Shown here in pieces: positions 5,869-12,064 of a stretch of DNA of 12,064 nt. Every line of letters begins with the position of its first letter. The first letter of the stretch is position 1. This stretch comes from an uncultured Clostridia bacterium (GTDB lineage: Bacteria; Bacillota; Clostridia; TANB77; CAG-508), in contig CALXPX010000035.1 in the NCBI GenBank assembly GCA_944390305.1, positions 1 to 12,064 on the forward strand, in the 5' to 3' direction. Position numbers and translations under genes: made by a program. The notes under the pieces were generated by a model. That model made no database searches. It worked only from the letters and a program-made list of their open reading frames with translations, and was not told the DNA's origin.

Positions 5869-7107
5869 ATGAAAAAGTATATGAAAAGAGTGAAAAAAAT
5901 GAAATTAGTACCAATACCAAAAGAAAAATATAATGAATATAGAATTAATCTTATGTTTGATGCTTACAAATGGGATCCACAATTTCTAGATAACAATACA
6001 ATTGCAAAATATGCCTTAGTACTTACAAATGAAGAACACCAAGAATTAAAGGAGTTAACAGAAAAACTAGACAAAGAAACAAGGCAAGCAGAAGAAATGA
6101 TAAATAATAATTTGAAGTTCTCTAAAAAATTAAAATTACCAGAAAAAATAAGACTGGAAATTAAAAAAATGGAAAATTATATACCCCAAAAACACATTAG
6201 ATTAATGAGATATGATTTCCATCCTACAGAGGGACAAAAATGGCATATAAGTGAAGTAAATAGTGATGTACCAGGAGGCTTCGCTGAAGCCTCTATAATG
6301 CCACAAATAGCAATTAATACATTGAATAAAAATAAATATTGGTATATAGATTTTGGAGATATTTTAATAAATAACATTAAAGAAAAAATTTCTCCTAAAG
6401 GAACTATTATGCTCGTTCATTGTACATCATATAGTGATGATAGACAAGTTATGCAATTTTTAGGTGATAGATTACAAAAAATAGGATTTAATATAATATA
6501 TGGTGCAGCAGATCATATAAGATTTAAAAATAAACAAGCATATAGTATACTTTATGGAAATACAGGAAAAGTAGATTGTATAGTAAGATTTACACCACTT
6601 GAATGGTTAATAGAAATAAAACCAAAACATTGGCAAGGATATTTTGATACAATTACTACTTCATGTAATCATCCAATAGCTATATTTGCACAAACCAAAA
6701 GATTTCCATTAGTCTGGGATATTCTTGAAAAAGAAGGAGCAAAACTAGATACCTGGAGAAAAATGCTTCCAGAAACAATAGAAGTTAAAGATGCAAAAGG
6801 AAAAGATGGATATATTTTTAAACCAGCATGTGGTAGAGTAGGAGAAAAAATATCGATAAAAGAAGCTTGCACAGATGATGAATATGAAAAAATAATAAAA
6901 GATGTAAAAAAACATCCTAGTAAATATGTAGCACAAAAGAAATTTCAAAGTAAAAAATTATTAGGAGAAAATGGAGAAAGCTTTCACGTATGTATAGGGT
7001 CCTATAGTATTGAAGGTAGGCATGCTGGATATTATGCAAGAATAAGCAATCTTCCACGAATAGATTCAAATGCAGCAGATATTCCAGTCTTAATAGAAAG
7101 GGTATAA
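5869..7107 (+). CDS. Glutathionylspermidine-synthetase-type ATP-grasp ligase
   Basis: This cytosolic enzyme of about 400 residues is predicted to form an amide bond between a carboxylate and an amine using ATP. It resembles the synthetase domain of glutathionylspermidine synthase and the stand-alone E. coli YgiC/YjfC proteins. R-x-D (Arg114, Asp116) and E-x-N (Glu129, Asn131) in MRYDF...HISEVNSDVPGG match the Mg/ATP-binding signature. FKPACGRVGE (Lys318) matches the C-terminal nucleotide-binding segment. The N-terminal amidase domain of bifunctional enzymes is absent. Three ATGs are possible (5869, 5881, 5899). None has a strong ribosome binding site; 5899 (MKLVPIPKEKY) has the best purine-rich stretch, so the protein may be 402 residues. 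The next gene starts one base after the stop, and a homospermidine-synthase-like gene follows, suggesting a polyamine substrate. The actual acid and amine are unknown, and glutathione need not be the donor in an anaerobe. Confidence 0.85.
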   Translation: MKKYMKRVKKMKLVPIPKEKYNEYRINLMFDAYKWDPQFLDNNTIAKYALVLTNEEHQELKELTEKLDKETRQAEEMINNNLKFSKKLKLPEKIRLEIKKMENYIPQKHIRLMRYDFHPTEGQKWHISEVNSDVPGGFAEASIMPQIAINTLNKNKYWYIDFGDILINNIKEKISPKGTIMLVHCTSYSDDRQVMQFLGDRLQKIGFNIIYGAADHIRFKNKQAYSILYGNTGKVDCIVRFTPLEWLIEIKPKHWQGYFDTITTSCNHPIAIFAQTKRFPLVWDILEKEGAKLDTWRKMLPETIEVKDAKGKDGYIFKPACGRVGEKISIKEACTDDEYEKIIKDVKKHPSKYVAQKKFQSKKLLGENGESFHVCIGSYSIEGRHAGYYARISNLPRIDSNAADIPVLIERV

Positions 7108-7108
7108 A

Positions 7109-7759
7109 ATGAAAGGAAAAGATATATATAAAATATGGGCTAAAGAAAACTCAAAATGGGCAAATTGGATAAGACCAGTACCATTTGTAGGAATTAATGA
7201 AAATATGAAAATATATGAAATAAGTGATTTTGTAATTCCTAAAATAAAATATATTACTGAATTTGAAAAAAATACTGCAATTATAATAGACTTACCAGGA
7301 AATGATAGTATAGGAGAAGGTTTAGCAATAGCAAAGTTAGGATATATACCAATACCTATATATAATGGTACAGATGAGCAGCCTGGAGCAATAGCGACTG
7401 TAGATAATAATAATATAAAATTAGGGTTAATAAAAGGCTCGCTAGAACTTGAAAAAATAAAAATAGAAAATAATGCTTTGCCAGTTTTTTTATTAGATAG
7501 TAATCGCGTAAATAGATATAAAATGGATGTTTCTATTTTTGATAATAGTTGGGACATTTATCCACAAGATATGCCGACAGCAGAATACTTATTGAAAAAT
7601 GATATAAGTAAAATTATAGTAAGAGCAGAAAAGATACAAAGAGATTTAAGTAAAATTTTATATAAATTTCAAAAAAGAGGAATAAAAGTTTTATTTACCG
7701 ATGGGTATGAAGAACCTAAGATAATTAAAATAAAAAAGGTAAAAGATAAAGAAATATAG
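7109..7759 (+). CDS. Conserved-looking protein of unknown function between ligase and Hss-like genes
   Basis: This is a 216-residue protein that I do not recognise. No signal peptide or membrane helix is seen; it looks like a soluble alpha/beta protein. Striking segments are IRPVPF (21-26), DLPGNDS...GLAIAKLGY (61-79) running into PIPIYNG (81-87), FLLDSNR (127-133), FDNSWDIYPQD (144-154), and a Lys-rich C-terminal end. Their Pro/Gly/Asp-dense character suggests conserved binding loops, but no nucleotide-binding or catalytic signature can be named. Its ATG follows the ligase stop by one base. The ribosome binding site GAAAGGG (7096-7102) lies inside the ligase coding end, so the two are translationally linked. 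The Hss-like gene follows after 24 bases. The context suggests a third component of the same pathway, such as an accessory subunit or enzyme. Confidence 0.8.
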   Translation: MKGKDIYKIWAKENSKWANWIRPVPFVGINENMKIYEISDFVIPKIKYITEFEKNTAIIIDLPGNDSIGEGLAIAKLGYIPIPIYNGTDEQPGAIATVDNNNIKLGLIKGSLELEKIKIENNALPVFLLDSNRVNRYKMDVSIFDNSWDIYPQDMPTAEYLLKNDISKIIVRAEKIQRDLSKILYKFQKRGIKVLFTDGYEEPKIIKIKKVKDKEI

Positions 7760-7783
7760 ATTAAAGCATTAAAGGAGAAATAT

Positions 7784-9256
7784 ATGATAAAATTTGACGG
7801 AAGGATAGTTCAATTTGGGTTTGGAGCAGTAGGAAAAAGTTTTTATGAAAAAGTTCATAAAGAAATAAAATTTGATGAAAACAAATATTATGTTATAACA
7901 ATGAACAAAGGTGAATTAGAATCATTTATTGATTTAGGTGGAATGGTTGCTAATTTTGTTGAAGCAGAAGTTACAAAGGATAATTTTAAAGAGATATTTA
8001 ATAAATATTTAAATTCGGGAGATCTGCTTATAGATTTTTGTGACACAGTAGGAACAAAAGATATATGTAACTGGTGTGCTGAAAAAAATATTATGTATAT
8101 TAATACTGGAGAAGCGGATTGGCCTGAAAACTGGTATAATATATTAAATGAAAATTTAATAAAAAATAAAATTAAAGAAAAATACTCTAACAATAGTCAA
8201 ACTAATAAATATCCAATAGTTTTACAACATGGTAATAATCCAGGACTAGTTTCTCTTTTTGTAAAAGCAGGTATTGAATATATTATAAATACTCAATATA
8301 AAAAAAACAAAAATCTTAAAAACTTAATAAAAAATAATAAGTTTAATGAAGCAGCCAGATCCTTAGAAATAAAAATGATTCATGTAAATGATATTGATTT
8401 ACAAAAAGTAAAAGATAATTACGTAGAAGAAACTTTATATAATACATGGTGTATAGATTCATTTTTCTTCGAAATGCTAAGTGAAGCAACAATAAATATA
8501 GGAACACATGAAAAAATAGATTTCGAAGACAAATGCAAAATTATAGACTTAAAAAATGGGTTTATAGAATTAAAAAATCTGGCAGCAGATACAATGTGCC
8601 ATACATACTATCCAAATGGAGAATTTGAAGGATTTTTAGTGCCACATGAAGAGACAATTACAATAGCTAAAAGTTTAGAAGTAAAAGAAGATGGGAAGGT
8701 AATCTATCGTCCATCAGTTATGTTTTTATATTCTCCATGTGAATTTGCAAGAAAATATATTAAAGACTCTAAAGTAAATGAATATCCAAATTCAGATCCA
8801 AACAAGCCTAAGGATTGTGAAAACAAAGATGGAAAGACTATTATAAGAGGACATATATATCCTAAAAATGCAGAAATAATATATAAAGAGAAAATAAATT
8901 CTGGCACAGAATATGTAGGTGTACTTATTATGGGAGAAAAATTTAACCCTGTATGGGTTGGGAATAGAATAGAACTATCTTATCTTTATAAAAATAGAAA
9001 AGATTCATATTGGCAAACTCCTACAATTACACCAGTTGCAATGTCCGCTTTAGCTGCAATATGTTGGATGATAAAAAATAAAGACAAAGGAGGGATTTAT
9101 TTTCCAGACGATATTAAAGAATATAAATATATTTTAAAAACTGCTGAAAAATATATTTCAAAAACAATATATAAAACATTTGACAAAAGAATTTTAGAAA
9201 AACACTTAAGAATTAATTTTGAAAATTTACAATCTAAAGATTTTTTTCTTACATAA
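7784..9256 (+). CDS. Homospermidine-synthase-like NAD(P)-dependent enzyme
   Basis: This 490-residue protein is close to the usual size of bacterial homospermidine synthase, which transfers an aminobutyl group between polyamines through NAD-dependent oxidation and reduction. The Rossmann GFGAVG lies at 12-17. Family-like segments follow in order: IDFCDTVG, then NTGEADWPENW (Glu110), HGNNPGLVS (149-157), YNTWCID (Trp222), CHTYYPNGEFEGFLVPHEE (His288, Glu290), VLIMGEKFNPVWVGNR, and TPVAMSALAAICWM. By my alignment from memory to the Blastochloris enzyme, the catalytic Asp, Glu, Asn, Trp, His and Glu positions are kept, but one active-site Glu appears to be Asp203 here. AAAGGAG lies six bases before the ATG. 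It is the last gene of the three-gene set and is followed by a hairpin. Other saccharopine-dehydrogenase-like reductases are a more distant alternative. Exact substrate and product are not shown, and no putrescine-forming gene lies in this window. Confidence 0.85.
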   Translation: MIKFDGRIVQFGFGAVGKSFYEKVHKEIKFDENKYYVITMNKGELESFIDLGGMVANFVEAEVTKDNFKEIFNKYLNSGDLLIDFCDTVGTKDICNWCAEKNIMYINTGEADWPENWYNILNENLIKNKIKEKYSNNSQTNKYPIVLQHGNNPGLVSLFVKAGIEYIINTQYKKNKNLKNLIKNNKFNEAARSLEIKMIHVNDIDLQKVKDNYVEETLYNTWCIDSFFFEMLSEATINIGTHEKIDFEDKCKIIDLKNGFIELKNLAADTMCHTYYPNGEFEGFLVPHEETITIAKSLEVKEDGKVIYRPSVMFLYSPCEFARKYIKDSKVNEYPNSDPNKPKDCENKDGKTIIRGHIYPKNAEIIYKEKINSGTEYVGVLIMGEKFNPVWVGNRIELSYLYKNRKDSYWQTPTITPVAMSALAAICWMIKNKDKGGIYFPDDIKEYKYILKTAEKYISKTIYKTFDKRILEKHLRINFENLQSKDFFLT

Positions 9257-9282
9257 TAAAGCATAAAATATAAGAAATAATA

Positions 9283-9312
9283 AAAAGGAATGAATTTAAA
9301 ATCATTCCTTTT
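9283..9312. terminator. Bidirectional terminator between Hss-like and DUF2207 genes
   Basis: AAAAGGAATGA (9283-9293) pairs with TCATTCCTTTT (9302-9312), an 11-bp stem with an 8-base loop. The A/T ends provide a T-run in both directions, fitting two convergent genes whose stops are at 9256 and 9314. Confidence 0.8.
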
Positions 9313-9313
9313 A

Positions 9314-11419
9314 TTACATGTATGACCTAAGGCTTAATGACCTCCTCCGGCCTCCTCCGCCTCCACGGCCACCGCCGCCGTATCCGCCATGACCGCCATA
9401 TCCTGCACTATAAGAAGTATGAGAAGCTGTATGAACAGCAGATCTAAAAGAATGGCCATAATGATGAAAATGAACTGAACTATAATAAGGGTTACTTAAT
9501 ATAGGACTCATTTGATAATCAGGACATCTGACTTTTAATGCAGCAATAACTTTTTCAGAAATGCCAAATGCAGTCGCATAAACTAGATATTCTTCCCATA
9601 AAGGTAATTCTACTACTGTACGCTCGCTCATAAGAGTTTCACTATTCAAGAAATCATATAATCCCTTCCATTTAGCATATTCATCTTCACCAAATTGAGT
9701 AAGTAAAACATAGTTCTTAGATAATTTCTTAAGGTAAAGTGCACTTATTACAAATGTAATACCTAAAATAGTAAATCCACCAAAAGCTAAATCTAAATGA
9801 GTGTGATATGATATAAAATTCACTAATGTTACAAGTAAAATTCCAATAACTAAAAATACATTAGATAATGAATTTGTCTTTTTTCTTGGTTCATCATAAT
9901 CTGCCTTTTGAAAATATCCTTGCAATGTACCTATATTAACAATAGAGCGATCGATGCCTCTAACAAAAGAATTAGTATTCTCATAATCTGCAGAAACACG
10001 TGATTGAAATAACGACATAGATATTTCATTTCCGCCAGAATGTCTCACAATTAAATTAAAGTAACTTGCTTCATTTGAAGTTAAGCTTTCTAAAGTTGGG
10101 GTTATAGGTGCATTTGAATCAGGCATATTATTTAAAATAGATGAAGGCTTATATTTCACAATAATTTTAACATTATTAGAAGTCCAACCTTTAGATGGGT
10201 CGATTCTTGTAAGTTCAATATAACCTTTTCTAACTAAACTAAGCATTACAGAAGAATAACCATCTGAATCATGTTTTCTAGATTTTTTTCTGTCTTTGCA
10301 AAATACTAACTTAGAAGCAAATATTGGATCAAGATTACTAGGAATCTCTCTAAAGTATTTTATTTGCATTAAAGGCTTATAAAAGACATGTTTCTTTCTT
10401 AATCTTTTATCTTTGGTAAATGTATATATTAATACTAAAACAGAACCTACTAAAAGTATAACAAGTGTAACTGTTTTAACATTTTTATAATTTTCATATG
10501 TACTATCATATTTGACTTGTTCCTGCCTTAATTCATCTAAAACAGGATCACTATAATAATCATTATAAGATGCATAATCTGTAAAAATATGACTGTCACT
10601 TCCATAAGAAACTAGTGAAAGTTCTAAGTACTCATTATATGGCTTAAATTTTAAGTTAGATTTATCTAAGTTAATTAAAAGCGTATGAAAACCAGGATTT
10701 AGTGTATCAGATTCTTCATAAGGAAAGTCATATGAATTTGTACCATATGTATGAACTTCATAATTATTCTTACTTGGCATATCTTTATTTGGAATTAATA
10801 TTTGTCCTTTAAAAGAATTCAAATATTTTATCGAATCTTCAGAATAAAAAGACAAGTATAATTCTGAACAATCTCCATATCGTAAAGCCGCATTATTCAT
10901 CTCATATTCAATTTCAAAAGTTACATTTTCTCTATATAATCCATCAACATAGAAAAATACACATTCATATCTTCTAGCAGATTCATTATAAGGACCTTCA
11001 CTATGATACCATTTTCCTGGACCATATCTTTTAGAAGTATAATCAGAATCATCCCAATATAATTTAGAGCTTTCTTCATATGTAATCTCAGTTCCATCAT
11101 CAAGAATTTGCTTTACGGAATTTACTTTATAATCAACTTTAACACCATCTATATAGCTTTCAGGTAAATCTCTCCATAATTCCCAAAAAAGATTATTTTT
11201 AGATGCTGCGTGGATATCAAAAGTAACTCTTTCTTTAACAACTATTTTTCCTCTGCTAGAAGGTTCGTCTACTAAAATAGCTTTATAATCAACATTAGTT
11301 ATTCTAGCATAGTCAAAAGGATTTAAATTCATATCTTCAAACAAAAATGAAAAATTTTCCCAAAAAAAGAATAAAAATATAATAATAATCCAAATCCAAG
11401 TAATCCAATTTCTTTTCAT
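9314..11419 (-). CDS. DUF2207 family membrane protein with Gly/His-rich tail
   Basis: A 701-residue protein with the DUF2207 layout. There is an N-terminal hydrophobic helix (about 5-25), then an extracytoplasmic beta-rich domain of about 280 residues with DYKAILV near its start. A transmembrane helix at about 313-335, a cytoplasmic segment, two more helices (about 520-537 and 541-560), a further cytoplasmic segment and a Gly/His-rich tail (650-701) follow. The biochemical role of DUF2207 proteins is not established. The ATG at 11419 is chosen because GGGGG (11428-11424) lies four bases upstream; the frame stays open for 24 more codons, but these overlap the promoter at 11456-11484. Downstream is the bidirectional terminator at 9283-9312. 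The tail is oddly GC-rich and ends in RRRSLSLRSYM, not in glycine; the next frame would read AGGGH and stop at 9336-9334, so a one-base indel is possible. Confidence 0.88.
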   Translation of the reverse strand: MKRNWITWIWIIIIFLFFFWENFSFLFEDMNLNPFDYARITNVDYKAILVDEPSSRGKIVVKERVTFDIHAASKNNLFWELWRDLPESYIDGVKVDYKVNSVKQILDDGTEITYEESSKLYWDDSDYTSKRYGPGKWYHSEGPYNESARRYECVFFYVDGLYRENVTFEIEYEMNNAALRYGDCSELYLSFYSEDSIKYLNSFKGQILIPNKDMPSKNNYEVHTYGTNSYDFPYEESDTLNPGFHTLLINLDKSNLKFKPYNEYLELSLVSYGSDSHIFTDYASYNDYYSDPVLDELRQEQVKYDSTYENYKNVKTVTLVILLVGSVLVLIYTFTKDKRLRKKHVFYKPLMQIKYFREIPSNLDPIFASKLVFCKDRKKSRKHDSDGYSSVMLSLVRKGYIELTRIDPSKGWTSNNVKIIVKYKPSSILNNMPDSNAPITPTLESLTSNEASYFNLIVRHSGGNEISMSLFQSRVSADYENTNSFVRGIDRSIVNIGTLQGYFQKADYDEPRKKTNSLSNVFLVIGILLVTLVNFISYHTHLDLAFGGFTILGITFVISALYLKKLSKNYVLLTQFGEDEYAKWKGLYDFLNSETLMSERTVVELPLWEEYLVYATAFGISEKVIAALKVRCPDYQMSPILSNPYYSSVHFHHYGHSFRSAVHTASHTSYSAGYGGHGGYGGGGRGGGGGRRRSLSLRSYM

Positions 11420-11455
11420 ATTTCCCCCAAAAAAATTTTCTAAAATATTATTGAA

Positions 11456-11484
11456 ATTATATATAAAAAAACATAGTTTGTAAA
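11456..11484 (-). promoter_or_regulatory. Sigma-A promoter of the DUF2207 gene
   Basis: On the minus strand TTTACA (11484-11479), a 17-base spacer and TATAAT (11461-11456). The predicted start lies about 30 bases before the ATG at 11419, leaving room for the GGGGG ribosome binding site. Confidence 0.75.
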
Positions 11485-11496
11485 GAAGCAAAGAGT

Positions 11497-11525
11497 AACA
11501 ATTAACTAAAACACAACATATGATA
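11497..11525 (+). promoter_or_regulatory. Possible sigma-K-type (late mother-cell) promoter
   Basis: AACA (11497-11500), 16 bases, then CATATGATA (11517-11525) fits the Bacillus sigma-K pattern mACm-N16-CATAnnnTA exactly. The predicted start would be near 11532, so the message would begin at its ribosome binding site. An alternative sigma-A reading (GTAACA, 18 bases, TATGAT) overlaps it and is weaker. Confidence 0.35.
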
Positions 11526-11541
11526 TGGTATGGAGGGAACT

Positions 11542-11808
11542 ATGGCGAAAATTAAAGTATATAATAATGATACAAATAGAATGGAAACATATTATAGAGG
11601 AGAGCAAGAGGCTATGCCATATAATACAAATAGAACTCTAACAGTAAGAGAATTTAGAGGTTCTAGCAAAAGTCAGACTTTGTGGACAGAAAAAAGATGT
11701 ATGCAAGCTTGGAATAGTCAAAGATATGCCTTCGGTGGACCAATACCAGTAGGTTATGCATTTAAAAGACCATGGGAAGGTGGACATAGCAATTTTTCGC
11801 ATGACTGA
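11542..11808 (+). CDS. Short protein resembling the N-terminal part of a clostridial peptidoglycan-binding/M15-like protein
   Basis: This 88-residue protein starts MAKIKVYNNDTNRMETYYRG, includes TLTVREFRGSSKS, and ends YAFKRPWEGGHSNFSHD. From memory, longer clostridial proteins share this N-terminal region and continue past the PWEGGHG segment into a D-Ala-D-Ala peptidase-like (M15-type) metal site, with HYAGxAFD and WVHFD motifs. Those motifs are absent here: a TGA stop follows HD, and the downstream frames show no remnant of them. It may be a truncated gene or a short family form. The ATG at 11542 has GGAGGG five bases upstream; an ATG 12 bases earlier overlaps the region just before that site. 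It is divergent from the DUF2207 gene. A sigma-K-like promoter immediately upstream would fit a spore or cell-wall role. Confidence 0.6.
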   Translation: MAKIKVYNNDTNRMETYYRGEQEAMPYNTNRTLTVREFRGSSKSQTLWTEKRCMQAWNSQRYAFGGPIPVGYAFKRPWEGGHSNFSHD

Positions 11809-11948
11809 ATACATACAGTTGAACATATAAAAATTTATAATAGAAGATAGATATAATTGGTGTTTTTAGATTAAATTTTATAAAAAAGATAGTTATTTTT
11901 TAGAGGATATGATATATTATAGAAAAAAGATTTTATAAGAGGTACTAA
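11809..11948 (+). other. AT-rich spacer before the last gene
   Basis: No G/C-stemmed terminator follows the stop at 11808. TATGAT and TATATT-like -10 hexamers occur at 11908-11920 without a convincing -35. AAGAGG at 11937-11942 is a good ribosome binding site for the ATG at 11949. Confidence 0.5.
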
Positions 11949-12064
11949 ATGAAAAATAAATTAAAAAACATAGTAATAGCACTTATTTTAATTTTTATAA
12001 TAGTAATTTTAAGTATAATTTACACAAATAATAATTCTACTAATTCAGAAATAGATTATAAGTA
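11949..12064 (+). CDS. N-terminus of a membrane-anchored or secreted protein (partial, cut by window end)
   Basis: The 38 complete codons visible encode MKNKLKN, a hydrophobic helix rich in Ile, Val and Leu (about residues 8-25), then a polar Asn/Ser/Thr stretch. This is a signal peptide or N-terminal anchor typical of an exported clostridial protein. AAGAGG lies six bases before the ATG. The functional domain lies beyond the window, so no product can be named. Confidence 0.6.
   Translation, partial: MKNKLKNIVIALILIFIIVILSIIYTNNNSTNSEIDYK

Noticed and set aside
7090..7557. A 155-codon open frame on the minus strand inside the ligase and 216-aa genes
   Set aside because: It mirrors well-supported plus-strand genes, has no ribosome binding site, and its Phe/Ser/Ile-rich translation is typical of antisense frames in AT-rich coding DNA.
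11420..11491. A 24-codon N-terminal extension of the DUF2207 protein
   Set aside because: It would overlap the consensus promoter at 11456-11484, and the ATG at 11419 has a strong GGGGG site four bases upstream.

Overview
The window is AT-rich throughout (ATA/AAA/GAA-heavy codons, strong Shine-Dalgarno sites, consensus sigma-A promoters). It carries CotF-family spore coat genes, a LytM/M23 peptidase, a LysM lysozyme and a DUF2207 membrane protein. Together these point to a low-GC, spore-forming member of the Clostridia, probably an uncultured gut or anaerobic lineage. This is inferred from gene content and not from a marker gene.

Layout, left to right. (1) 1-389: on the minus strand, the 5' part of an initiator tRNA-Met behind a perfect sigma-A promoter; its T arm and 3' acceptor strand cannot be recognised. 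A stem-loop and the topB promoter follow. (2) 390-2276: topoisomerase III (topB). (3) 2398-3405: membrane-anchored M23 endopeptidase with an unusual non-ATG start, ending in a long bidirectional hairpin. (4) 3427-4602: an exact 588-bp tandem duplication. Each unit holds a two-gene minus-strand spore coat operon plus its divergent upstream region. (5) 4614-5834: secreted GH25 lysozyme with three LysM repeats. (6) 5869-9256: a tight plus-strand three-gene set made of a glutathionylspermidine-synthetase-type ATP-grasp ligase, an unrecognised 216-aa protein and a homospermidine-synthase-like enzyme. It ends at a bidirectional hairpin. (7) 9314-11419, minus: a DUF2207 membrane protein with a Gly/His-rich tail. 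(8) 11542-11808: a short protein that looks like the N-terminal part of a cell-wall peptidase family. (9) 11949-end: the start of a signal-anchored protein cut by the window edge.

How the genes fit together. Segments 3-5 form a cell-envelope and spore group: a peptidoglycan endopeptidase, coat proteins and a muramidase. Segment 6 is the most promising candidate for an undescribed pathway. A homospermidine-synthase-like enzyme would make or rearrange a polyamine, and a stand-alone amide ligase of the glutathionylspermidine synthetase type could join a polyamine or amine to a carboxylate. The conserved-looking middle protein is of unknown function. The substrates are not determined by the sequence.

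The duplication has zero visible divergence, so it is very recent, homogenised or an assembly effect. It also rearranges promoters and terminators in ways that predict read-through and antisense transcription. There is no CRISPR array, insertion sequence or rRNA.
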